A DNA stretch of 24,718 bases, taken from NCBI GenBank assembly GCA_036269895.1, contig DATBDN010000112.1, forward strand, positions 1 through 24,718, in the 5' to 3' direction. The DNA is from DATBDN01 sp036269895 (GTDB taxonomy: Bacteria > Actinomycetota > Thermoleophilia > Solirubrobacterales > Thermoleophilaceae). Of the stretch, positions 6,779 through 14,334 are shown in pieces. A program made the translations under genes and the position numbers. The first letter of the stretch is position 1. Each line of letters begins with the position of its first letter. A model generated the notes under the pieces. That model ran no database searches and was not told the origin of the DNA. It saw nothing but the letters and a program-made list of their open reading frames with translations.

Positions 6779-7783
6779 TTACTTGGCGGTTGAAACACCA
6801 AGCGACTTCTCGATCTTTGCGACGACGCCGTTGTCGGGGTCGAAGAACTTATCGTTGACGGCGCTCCAACCGCCGAGCTTGTCGATCGTGAACAAGTTCT
6901 TCGGCGTCGGGAACTTCGACTTGTCCACAAGCGACTGGTCGACCGGGCGGTAGCCCTTCGAGGCGAAGATCTGCTGCCCCTGCTTCGAGCGGAGGAACGC
7001 GATAAAGGCCTTGGCCTTCGTCGGGTCGTTGCTGGTCGAGGTGACTGCGATCGGGTTCTGGATCAGGATCGTCTGGTCCGGCACGACGTAGTCGACATCC
7101 TGGCCGGCCTGCTGCGCCGCGATCGCCTCGTTCTCGTAGGCCAGGAGCACGTCGCCCTTGCCGCTCGTGAACGTGGTCATCGCGTCACGCGCCGACTTGT
7201 CCTGCACGGGCACGTGGTGGAAGAGGTTGTTGAGGTATGCCTCGGCCTGCGCCCGCGACTTGCCCTGCTCGAGCTGGGCGCCATACGCCGCCATGACGTT
7301 CCAGCGCGCGCCGCCGGACGCGAACGGGTTCGGCTCGATCACCTGAACGCCCGGCTTCAGCAGGTCGTCCCAGGTCTTGATGTGCTTCGGGTTGCCCTTC
7401 CGGACCGCGAAGACGACCACCGAATTGGTCACGAAGCCGTGGTCAGCGCCCCGGTCCCAGCCGGACGCGACCTTCTTCGCGTCGACGAGCTTCTGCACGT
7501 CCGGCGCGAGCGACAGCGCCACGACGTCGGCCGGCAGTCCCGACTCGACCGCCCGCGCTTGGTCGCCGGATGGACCGTACGACTGCGTGAAGGACACGCC
7601 CTTGCCGTCGTTGGTCTTGTTGAACGCCGGGATCAGCGCCGCGTAGGCCTCCTTCGGCGTGGAGTAGGCGATGAGGCTGAGCTTGCCGTCACCGCCGCCC
7701 GAACCGTTGGCCGACGAGCCGCATGCCGCGATCGCCGGGATCGCCGCCAGCAGCGTCAGGATTGATACGAAACGAGTTCTCAT
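6779..7783 (-). CDS. sbp: Sulfate-binding lipoprotein of the CysTWA importer
   Basis: A 334-aa extracellular solute-binding lipoprotein that captures sulfate (possibly thiosulfate) for CysTWA. The signal peptide carries a lipobox IAAC with the lipidated Cys at 21, followed by a Ser/Gly-rich tether. The core contains the family patterns YGPSGDQARAVESGLPADVV and VRKGNPKHIKTWDDLLKPG, and also NPFASGGARWNVMAAYG. The C-terminus has the KGYRPVDQ region. The ATG at 7783 is chosen because AAGGTG lies close upstream. An in-frame ATG five codons earlier (7798) has a poorer ribosome binding site. It is the first gene of the operon and has a recognisable promoter region upstream. Confidence 0.95.
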   Translation of the reverse strand: MRTRFVSILTLLAAIPAIAACGSSANGSGGGDGKLSLIAYSTPKEAYAALIPAFNKTNDGKGVSFTQSYGPSGDQARAVESGLPADVVALSLAPDVQKLVDAKKVASGWDRGADHGFVTNSVVVFAVRKGNPKHIKTWDDLLKPGVQVIEPNPFASGGARWNVMAAYGAQLEQGKSRAQAEAYLNNLFHHVPVQDKSARDAMTTFTSGKGDVLLAYENEAIAAQQAGQDVDYVVPDQTILIQNPIAVTSTSNDPTKAKAFIAFLRSKQGQQIFASKGYRPVDQSLVDKSKFPTPKNLFTIDKLGGWSAVNDKFFDPDNGVVAKIEKSLGVSTAK

Positions 7784-7826
7784 TTGCACCTTGTTCATCG
7801 GATTGATTGGAATTGCCAACCCCGGC

Positions 7827-7856
7827 AATATATCGAATCCCGATTCGCTTTATCCA
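7827..7856 (-). promoter_or_regulatory. Candidate promoter of the sbp-cysTWA-rrf2 operon
   Basis: On the - strand, TGGATA (7856-7851) and TATATT (7832-7827) are separated by 18 bases and match the sigma-70 -35 and -10 patterns at 4 of 6 and 5 of 6 positions. The -10 sits in an AT-rich island that is unusual for this DNA. A start near 7820 would give a leader of about 36 bases before the sbp ATG. The spacer contains a perfect inverted repeat (CGAATC, GG, GATTCG on the - strand). Confidence 0.5.
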
Positions 7857-7909
7857 GATTCGGCCACAGGCGCATCGGGCGGCCGGCGATTCGAGGCCGC
7901 GTCGATTCG
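7834..7909. repeat. Cluster of GATTCG/CGAATC boxes upstream of sbp
   Basis: The hexamer GATTCG occurs on the + strand at 7842-7847, 7857-7862, 7888-7893 and 7904-7909, with an inverted copy CGAATC at 7834-7839. Box-to-box offsets are 15, 31 and 16 bases, all close to multiples of 15.5. The inverted pair at 7834-7847 lies exactly between the -35 and -10 candidates. This looks like a multi-box operator, plausibly for the Rrf2 protein of the same operon, but the link is inference. Confidence 0.45.
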
Positions 7910-7913
7910 CGGC
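7896..7913 (-). terminator. GC-rich hairpin after the alpha/beta hydrolase gene
   Basis: GCCGCG and CGCGGC form a 6-bp stem around a 6-base loop, 21 bases past the hydrolase stop. There is no T-tract, as is common in high-GC actinobacteria. It would separate the hydrolase transcript from the sulfate operon downstream on the same strand. One GATTCG box lies across its loop and stem. Confidence 0.4.
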
Positions 7914-7934
7914 TCCGGCGGCGCGCTGGCTGCG

Positions 7935-9797
7935 CTAGCGGACGCGGTGCCGGATCGAGACTGCGGCGACGGCGCGCGCCGGCTGCGCCAAGGAGCGGAT
8001 CCGGCCGCTCACCCGGTGGCCGCCGAGCACACCGGAGACGCGTGAGCCACGCATCCGGAGCTGGCCGCGCGACGCCCTGCTGCCGGCGATCGTGAGCGCC
8101 GCCGACCCGTTCTCGCCGATGTGGCCGCTAACGCGCGCGCCCGGGATGTAGACCACGTTGCGCAGGGCAATCGTGTTGCGCGTCTCGAAGAAGCGGCCGC
8201 CGCGCAGGCCGCCCCCGCGGATCAGCCCGAGCGGGTCGTTGAGCAGCGAGTCGGCTGACTGTTCGAGCACGTCGAAGACAGTGAGCACGGCCGCGGACAC
8301 CGTGCGCCCTCGGTCGCCCTTGGCGACTGCCGGCTTGAGGCTCCCGAGCGAGTCGGGGATCGGCCCATCCGGCGGGATGCGACCGTCCCGGCGGCAGTTC
8401 GCCTGAATCGTCTTGCCGGCGAAGAACGCCTGCAGTGCGCGGTCGGAGCAGTGCGTCAGGTCGGACCCCAGCACCGAATGACCGATCCCGGGCACGGCGA
8501 CGAGCGTGGACTGTGGCAGCAGCGCCGCCATCTGCTGCGCACCTTCGACGGGCGTGCGAAGGTCGTCCTGCCCCTCGATCAGAAGTGTCTTCACGTTCGG
8601 CAGCGGGGCGGGCGGCGGCGGGAGCGCACGGCGGACAGCCGGCCAGCGCGAGCAGAGCGCGATCTCGTCGGAGTCGAATGCGGTCGCGCGGTCGAACGGA
8701 TAGAGCCGGTCGGCGGGGATGCCGTCGACGGCGGCCTTCGCCTGTGCCAGGCGCGTGGTCGGATCGGCGTTCCAGTCCCACGGGAACGTCTCCTCGGTAC
8801 AGACGGTCGCCGCGTACAAGGTCGCGCTGAGGAAGTGCGGATCGTCGCCGCCGCCCTCGATCTTCGCTGCCCGATTGGCCAGACGGATGATTGGGGCGGC
8901 GTCGCCGTGCAGCGCCGAGCGGATCGCAGTCGGCAGCTCGGCGCGGAGCGACTCGTCGAAGTCGCCGCTCAGCAGTGCTGAGAACAGCCGGTTGCGGCCC
9001 AAGGTTCGCTTGTGGCGCTTGCCCTTCACGTCGACCAGGACGCCGTGCATGGGCCCGCGAGCGAGCCGCGCGACCAGCCTCGACAGGTCGGCCACCACGT
9101 CCTTCGTCACCGAGCGGCACAGGCCGTTCGTGCACACCCCACCCAGCACGCGCGGGATCGCGGCGAACGTCGGGCCGTACAGCGGGTCGGGACCACCCGG
9201 CTCGACCACCGAGTCGAGGACGAGCCGGTCGACGCGGTCTGGGTGGCGCTGCGCGTAGAGCGTGGCGACGCGCGTGCCATAGGAGACGCCGTAGACCGCC
9301 CACTTCTGGATCCCGAGTGCTGCTCGCACGGCGTCGATGTCCTCCACACTGTCGTCCGAGAAGTAGTAGTCACGGCGGGCGCCGAGCTTGTTCGCACATT
9401 CAGCCGCCTCCTTGCCCGCCTTCAGCAGGTCCGAGTGCTCGAGCGGTGCGCAGCGGAGCACGCCTGAGTAGCCCGTGCCCCGCTGGTCGAGCACGACCGT
9501 GGCGTGGTTGCCGGCCGGCCGCAGCGAATCGGCGAAGTCCGCCAGCAGCGACACGCCGGCCTGTCCGGGGCCGCCGGACAGCGCCAGGATCGGCGTCCGT
9601 CCGTGCAGACTTCCCTGGTACGCGAACTTGATCGGGATCGTGCCCTTGAGCTTGCCGCTGCGGTCGAGCGGGACGCGCAGCATGCCGCAGTGCCCCGCGG
9701 GGTCGTCCGCGCACGGATGCGTGCGCACGGCGGCATGGGCCATCGGGGCGGCCGTCGCGAACGAGACCATCAAGGCCACAGCGGCGGCGCGTCTCAC
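7935..9797 (-). CDS. Secreted alpha/beta hydrolase, TAP-like (S33 peptidase type)
   Basis: A 620-aa exported hydrolase related to tripeptidyl aminopeptidase / proline iminopeptidase. A signal peptide with a probable cut after AHA covers about residues 1-22. Visible fold elements are the oxyanion region LSGGPGQAG (73-81), DQRGTGYSG (104-112) and the nucleophile elbow YGVSYGTR with Ser172. The acid is in GQDDLRTP (D411 or D412) and the His is in GIGHSVLG (H440). A TAP-like C-terminal domain with Cys pairs surrounds the His. Residues from about 500 form a further, Gly/Arg-rich tail with repeated GxxxSG-like patterns (RVSGHIG, RVSGVLGG, HRVSGRIR) that is not part of the catalytic fold. The GTG at 9797 is the only start that keeps a full signal peptide, though its ribosome binding site is weak. 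The gene is divergent from the carboxylase gene. Confidence 0.88.
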   Translation of the reverse strand: MRRAAAVALMVSFATAAPMAHAAVRTHPCADDPAGHCGMLRVPLDRSGKLKGTIPIKFAYQGSLHGRTPILALSGGPGQAGVSLLADFADSLRPAGNHATVVLDQRGTGYSGVLRCAPLEHSDLLKAGKEAAECANKLGARRDYYFSDDSVEDIDAVRAALGIQKWAVYGVSYGTRVATLYAQRHPDRVDRLVLDSVVEPGGPDPLYGPTFAAIPRVLGGVCTNGLCRSVTKDVVADLSRLVARLARGPMHGVLVDVKGKRHKRTLGRNRLFSALLSGDFDESLRAELPTAIRSALHGDAAPIIRLANRAAKIEGGGDDPHFLSATLYAATVCTEETFPWDWNADPTTRLAQAKAAVDGIPADRLYPFDRATAFDSDEIALCSRWPAVRRALPPPPAPLPNVKTLLIEGQDDLRTPVEGAQQMAALLPQSTLVAVPGIGHSVLGSDLTHCSDRALQAFFAGKTIQANCRRDGRIPPDGPIPDSLGSLKPAVAKGDRGRTVSAAVLTVFDVLEQSADSLLNDPLGLIRGGGLRGGRFFETRNTIALRNVVYIPGARVSGHIGENGSAALTIAGSRASRGQLRMRGSRVSGVLGGHRVSGRIRSLAQPARAVAAVSIRHRVR

Positions 9798-9843
9798 CGA
9801 GTCATTGTGGCTGACCTCTCAGCTGTGACTGGTTACGGTGCCC

Positions 9844-9849
9844 TAAATT
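9844..9849 (+). promoter_or_regulatory. Possible -10 element of the acyl-CoA carboxylase gene
   Basis: TAAATT in an otherwise GC-rich 61-base divergent intergenic region, ending 9 bases before the GTG start at 9859. No Shine-Dalgarno sequence precedes that GTG, so a leaderless or very short-leader transcript is possible. No clear -35 is seen. Confidence 0.35.
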
Positions 9850-9858
9850 CTCCCGCCC

Positions 9859-11640
9859 GTGTTCTCGAAGGTATTGGTTGCAAACAGGGGCGAGATCGCC
9901 ATCCGCGTCATGCGCACGCTGCGCGAGATGGGCATCGCGTCCGTCGCGGTCTACTCGGAGGCCGACCGCGAGGCCCTGCATGTCCGGCGCGCGGACGAGG
10001 CGTTCCTGCTCGGACCGGGCCCAGCCGCCGAGTCGTATCTGAAGATCGACAAGCTGATCGAGGTCGCCAAGGAGTCGCGCGCCGAGGCGATCCACCCCGG
10101 CTACGGGTTCCTGGCCGAGAACCCGAACCTCGCGCGCGCGTGCGACGACGCCGGGATCGTCTGGATCGGGCCGCCGGCCAAGGCAATCGAGGCGATGGGC
10201 TCGAAGACCGGCGCCCGCGAGATCATGAAGACGGCCGGGATCCCGATCATCCCCGGCACCACCGAGCCGGTGCCCGACGTGGACAGCGCGAAGCAGGTGA
10301 TCGACTCGGAGATCGGCTACCCCGTCGCGATCAAGGCCGTCGGCGGTGGCGGCGGCAAGGGCTTCCGTGTTGCCTTGGACGAGAGCGAGCTGCAGAGCGC
10401 GTTCGAGGGAGCCGCGCGCGAGGGTGAGAAGTTCTTCGGCGATCCAACGGTCTACATCGAGCGCTACCTGCCGGACCCGCGCCATGTCGAGCTGCAGGTG
10501 CTCGCGGACTCGCACGGCAACGTCATCCACCTGGGTGAGCGCGACTGCTCGCTGCAGCGCCGCCACCAGAAGCTGATCGAGGAATCGCCGGCGCCGGCAG
10601 TGTCGGACGAGCTGCGGGCGAAGATCGGCCAGATCGCGGCCGACGCCGCGAAGGCCGTCGACTACCGCTCGGCCGGCACGTTCGAGGGTCTGCTGCAGGA
10701 CGACGAGTGGTTCTTCATGGAGATGAACACGCGTGTGCAGGTCGAGCACTGCGTGACCGAGATGGTCACCGGCGTCGACATCGTGCGGGAGCAGATCCTG
10801 ATCGCGGCCGGCGAGCCGCTGTCGCTGTCGCAGGACGACGTCCGCTTCTATGGGCACGCGATCGAGTGTCGGATCAACGCCGAGGATGCTTCGAAGAACT
10901 TCGCCCCCGCGCCGGGCGCGATCACCTCCTACCGGGAGCCGGCTGGTCCGGGCGTGCGCATGGACTCCGGGGTCGAGGCGGGAGCCGAGATCACGCCGCT
11001 CTACGACCCGATGGTCGCGAAGCTGATCGTCTGGGACGTGGACCGCGAGCACGCCACGCGGCGCGCCATTCGCGCGCTGGGCGAGCTCGAGGTCGGCGGC
11101 GTCCGCACGCTCATCCCGTTCCACACGGCCATCCTCGACACCGAGCAGTGGGCGAACGCCGAGACCTGCCGCGACCTGATCGAGGACAGGGAATGGCTGA
11201 AGACGCTGGCCCAGCCGAAGCCGGAGGCGCCGCCGGAGGGACAGGACGAGGCCGCGAAGGTCGAGCGCAAGTACGCCGTCGAGGTGTCAGGGAAGCTGTT
11301 CGAGGTCAAGGTGATCGGCGAGGCGCTCGGGGGGCCGGTGGCGAACGGTGCAGCAGCCACGGCTGCAGCGAAGAAGCCCAAGCGGCGCGAGCGCAGCGGC
11401 GGCGGCACCGGCGGCGGCGGCTCGGCCGACGGCAGGCTGATCTCGCCGCTGCAGGGCACGGTGCTGAAGGTCAACGTGGAGAACGGCGCTCAGGTCGAGG
11501 CCGGGGCGCTGATCTGCGTGATCGAGGCGATGAAGATGGAGAACGAGATCACCGCACCCGCGGGCGGCACCGTCGAAGAGCTCGGCGTGTCCGAAGGCGC
11601 GGCGATCTCGACCGGCGACACGATCGCCGTCATCAAGTAG
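9859..11640 (+). CDS. Acetyl/propionyl-CoA carboxylase alpha subunit (biotin carboxylase fused to BCCP)
   Basis: A 593-aa biotin-dependent carboxylase subunit that carboxylates its own biotin with ATP and bicarbonate, for transfer to an acyl-CoA by a separate beta subunit. The biotin carboxylase domain starts FSKVLVANRGEIAIRVMR. It continues through the ATP-grasp glycine loop GGGGGKGFR (162-170), HLGERDCSLQRRHQKLIEE and the MNTRVQVEH active-site segment. A low-complexity linker of Ala, Lys/Arg and Gly (about 485-520) leads to the biotinyl domain, with biotin Lys559 in EAMKMENE, 35 residues from the C-terminus as usual. The architecture matches actinobacterial AccA/BccA/PccA proteins. No carboxyltransferase gene is in the window, so the acyl-CoA preference cannot be told. 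The start is a GTG and gives the exact family N-terminus. Confidence 0.95.
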   Translation: MFSKVLVANRGEIAIRVMRTLREMGIASVAVYSEADREALHVRRADEAFLLGPGPAAESYLKIDKLIEVAKESRAEAIHPGYGFLAENPNLARACDDAGIVWIGPPAKAIEAMGSKTGAREIMKTAGIPIIPGTTEPVPDVDSAKQVIDSEIGYPVAIKAVGGGGGKGFRVALDESELQSAFEGAAREGEKFFGDPTVYIERYLPDPRHVELQVLADSHGNVIHLGERDCSLQRRHQKLIEESPAPAVSDELRAKIGQIAADAAKAVDYRSAGTFEGLLQDDEWFFMEMNTRVQVEHCVTEMVTGVDIVREQILIAAGEPLSLSQDDVRFYGHAIECRINAEDASKNFAPAPGAITSYREPAGPGVRMDSGVEAGAEITPLYDPMVAKLIVWDVDREHATRRAIRALGELEVGGVRTLIPFHTAILDTEQWANAETCRDLIEDREWLKTLAQPKPEAPPEGQDEAAKVERKYAVEVSGKLFEVKVIGEALGGPVANGAAATAAAKKPKRRERSGGGTGGGGSADGRLISPLQGTVLKVNVENGAQVEAGALICVIEAMKMENEITAPAGGTVEELGVSEGAAISTGDTIAVIK

Positions 11641-11667
11641 CCCGGCTTACATCGGCGGCCGCGGACC

Positions 11668-12150
11668 CTATCTCGACGAGCGTCGCCGGTATGTCAACTC
11701 GAAGTCCAGCTCCCAGGTCTCGCCGTCGGGCGAGAACTCCCAGCGTGCGTCGATCGTGTTCTGGTCGTCGCTGAAGGTCCCGAAGAAGCGCTGGAAGAAC
11801 TCGGGGCCCGACTGGCCCCAGATACTCCACTCGCTGCCCTCCAGCGTCATCTCATAGACGCGGTGGACGCCGCGCCCGTCGGCGTACAGGTAGCCGAACC
11901 GCTCGCTCGAGTCGTCCAAGCCGATGATGACGGTGACGGGGAACGGTGCGTTCGCGCGGAGCTCCTCAGGCACGTCGGCCGGCAACTCGGCGTCCGCGCG
12001 GAGCCGCAGGAATGCACCGTCCTCGATCCATTCGAAGGTGCTCCAGGCTCCGCTCAAGTCCTGTCCGCCGATCGTCGCCGCCATGTCCCACACGCCAGCC
12101 AGGGCGTCCAGCTGCGCCAGCACCGGATTCCGTCGTTCGCTGTGTTCCAT
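11668..12150 (-). CDS. Lipocalin-like hypothetical protein (possible DUF1579-type)
   Basis: A 160-aa cytosolic protein. The pattern LDALAGVWDMAATIGGQ, then FEWIEDGAFLRLRAD, then alternating strands with WSIWGQSGPEFFQRFFGTFSDD and WELDFELTYRR, suggests a small calycin/lipocalin-like beta-barrel such as those found in DUF1579 or similar families. The assignment rests on overall pattern, not on a catalytic motif. There is no signal peptide and no Cys. It converges on the carboxylase gene (27-base gap) and is divergent from the 701-aa secreted protein. Some ligand-binding role is possible; I do not recognise a specific function. Confidence 0.75.
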   Translation of the reverse strand: MEHSERRNPVLAQLDALAGVWDMAATIGGQDLSGAWSTFEWIEDGAFLRLRADAELPADVPEELRANAPFPVTVIIGLDDSSERFGYLYADGRGVHRVYEMTLEGSEWSIWGQSGPEFFQRFFGTFSDDQNTIDARWEFSPDGETWELDFELTYRRRSSR

Positions 12151-12228
12151 GCCTGTTCTGACGAGCCAGGTCGCCAGAAATCATCGCGATCAGGCGCCAG
12201 TTCGGCGGCGCGGCCTCGTTGACAGGGC

Positions 12229-14334
12229 ATGCCCTGGAGGCCCGTCGTCGCCGCTGTCGCTGCGCTCGCTGCCGCGCTCGCCACAGCAGTCATGGCGCAG
12301 GGCGCGTCGCCGGTCGTCGACCCGACCGTAGCCGCCAACCACGACCCGGACCCGGTCATCCTCACCGGGCTCGATTTCCCGCAGTGGTCGGCGCGGTCGA
12401 ACGTGACCGCGAAGCTTCCGCTCACCGACCTCCTCGACTGCCCGCCGGGGTCGACCGAGTGCGACCACAACCACTACGCCGCGCCCGAGGTGGACACCGG
12501 CGATTCGCTCGGCGACGGGACGCCCGTCGACCAGTTGCTCGGCTACCGCTGGGACGCGCGCAAGCGGAAGTTCGTCCAGATCCCCTTCCAGGTGGACGAG
12601 ATGTTCACGCGCTACCTCGACAACTCGGCCTCCGGCTTCGCCATCTACTCCGGCGAGGACCAGCACACGACGTACGCGTTCGACCGCGAAGGCTTCCGGA
12701 TGCGCAAGGAGGATCCGAGCGATCCATGCCACGTGCTGCCTGACTCGCCGACGGCCACCGATTCTGTCAAGGGACTTGACGACAACGACGAGCTCGTATT
12801 CATGGCGAGAGATGCAGGCCCGCAGGCACCGGCGGGCGCGTCGCTGCCCAAGGGCATTGCCGGCATGCGCGAAGTCCGCATCGACGACCCGACGAACCCG
12901 AAGGCCAAGCCGGAGTACGCGTACGTCATGAAGGCGACACCGGGCGGCCCGACGCCGGCGTTCAACGCCTCCAACGGCTACGTCAAGTACGCGCGCGATG
13001 CGAACTCCGACGACTTCGCCTACTCGCAGTCCAGCTACGACTCCTATGGCAACGCGCCGAAGGGTCATTTCATGTGGGAGGGGCAGTGCGTCGGCGCCGC
13101 GCCAAGCGATCCCGGCATCGCGGAGCTCTGCAAGGACGCTCCGCAGGACCCGCCCGCCACGGGCGACATCAACAACCTCTTCTTCAAGTGCCCGCAGCGG
13201 CACCGCCCCGTCGACGCGGCGACGGTGACAACGCCGCGCTACAGGTTCCGCTACGACGGCCGCTGGCTGCTGACCGGTCTGCGGATCTCAGGCAACGGCG
13301 GCAAGACCTATGGCCCCGACCTGGTCGACCGCTGGAAGGCGCGCGCCTTCGCGCAGGACCCCTACTCCCAGACGCCCTGCTGCGGCTACGAGGACGAGGA
13401 CAAGAACTGGGGCGGCTCGTCCAACCTGCTCGGCGAGAAGGTTGGTCCGGTGCGCGTGATCCGCGAGACGTGGGGCGCCGACTCCGGCACCAACGTGATT
13501 CGCCGCGAGACCTTCTACCGCGACACGATGCGACAGAAGACGTACCTGCGGGTGCACGTGATTCCGCCGCTCGACGGCATCTACGCGCAGTGGGACTTCA
13601 ACGCCGGTCGGGTCACGAGGTTCTACAACCCGCGCAAGGACAAGGGCGTCGCGATCGACGGCCGCAACGACGACGTCGGCAACCTTGACGACCCCTGCAG
13701 CTCGGTCTGGGACGACAACCCCAGCCGCAGCGTCTTCGACGAGACCTACCGCGACCTCTACCGCCAGCTGCAGCTCTGCTCGCCGCCGCTCAGCACCTAC
13801 CACCAGTCGGTCGACGTAAGCGACCCGAGCATGGCGAGCCTGAACGCGACGCTCGACTGGAACGAGGTCGCCGGCAAGTACGGGACGGTCGTCGATCGCT
13901 ACCAGCTCGACAAGGTCACCGACGCGACGCCGGGCGGAACGCCGCAAGCGCTGTTCGCGATGCCCTACTACCGCGACGACTCGTGCTTCGACGACGGCAC
14001 GGGCTCTGACCCCGGGCCGCGTGTGCTGCCGCGCTCGACGGACGAGCCGCGCACCTACACGGCGCCGGACGGGACGACGAAGCCGCGCCAGTGCTGGAAG
14101 CCTTCGGACGGCAACCCGCACGGAAACCTGAAGTACTTCCAGGGCGACATCGCCACCCACGGCATGCATCTGTTGCTGATCGCCGAATCCGACAACGCCC
14201 GCCAGACGGTCCCGCTTACGGAGATCGACGCCGAGCAGCGACTCGTGTTCCTGCCCGGCAACAGGGGCAACGTCGGCGAGCAGTACGGGCGCAGCTTCGA
14301 GAAGCCGCTCGTCGCCAGCGTCACGCAGCCGTGA
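12229..14334 (+). CDS. Large secreted protein of unknown function (701 aa)
   Basis: An exported protein with a clear signal peptide (hydrophobic Ala/Val run at about 5-22, probable cut after VMA). I do not recognise the family. The sequence is rich in Asp, aromatic residues and Cys. Segments that look structural include KRKFVQIPFQVDEMFTRYLD, GLDDNDELVFMARDAG, PYSQTPCCGYEDEDKNWGG, RRETFYRDTMRQKTYLRVHV and FQGDIATHGMHLLLIAES. The many Cys fit disulfide bonds outside the cell. The mix of Asp/Tyr/Trp strands suggests a beta-rich fold, possibly carbohydrate- or metal-binding; that is a guess. There is no C-terminal membrane anchor or sortase signal. The ATG at 12229 has only a short AGGG very close to it. 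The stop overlaps the convergent reductase gene end by 14 bases. Confidence 0.8.
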   Translation: MPWRPVVAAVAALAAALATAVMAQGASPVVDPTVAANHDPDPVILTGLDFPQWSARSNVTAKLPLTDLLDCPPGSTECDHNHYAAPEVDTGDSLGDGTPVDQLLGYRWDARKRKFVQIPFQVDEMFTRYLDNSASGFAIYSGEDQHTTYAFDREGFRMRKEDPSDPCHVLPDSPTATDSVKGLDDNDELVFMARDAGPQAPAGASLPKGIAGMREVRIDDPTNPKAKPEYAYVMKATPGGPTPAFNASNGYVKYARDANSDDFAYSQSSYDSYGNAPKGHFMWEGQCVGAAPSDPGIAELCKDAPQDPPATGDINNLFFKCPQRHRPVDAATVTTPRYRFRYDGRWLLTGLRISGNGGKTYGPDLVDRWKARAFAQDPYSQTPCCGYEDEDKNWGGSSNLLGEKVGPVRVIRETWGADSGTNVIRRETFYRDTMRQKTYLRVHVIPPLDGIYAQWDFNAGRVTRFYNPRKDKGVAIDGRNDDVGNLDDPCSSVWDDNPSRSVFDETYRDLYRQLQLCSPPLSTYHQSVDVSDPSMASLNATLDWNEVAGKYGTVVDRYQLDKVTDATPGGTPQALFAMPYYRDDSCFDDGTGSDPGPRVLPRSTDEPRTYTAPDGTTKPRQCWKPSDGNPHGNLKYFQGDIATHGMHLLLIAESDNARQTVPLTEIDAEQRLVFLPGNRGNVGEQYGRSFEKPLVASVTQP

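Noticed and set aside
11395..11430. Gly-codon run in the carboxylase gene as a possible repeat element
   Set aside because: It is simply the flexible Gly/Ser linker between the biotin carboxylase and biotinyl domains.
12219..12224. TTGACA consensus -35 hexamer 4 bases before the ATG of the 701-aa secreted protein
   Set aside because: A matching -10 would fall inside the signal-peptide codons and no TANNNT is found there. A later start would lose the signal peptide. Taken as chance.
11668..13203. Long frames on the strand opposite the secreted protein and the carboxylase (for example 12190-13203 - and 9802-11124 -)
   Set aside because: They are shadows of G/C-biased third positions in the real genes, rich in Arg, Val and His and with no recognisable motif.
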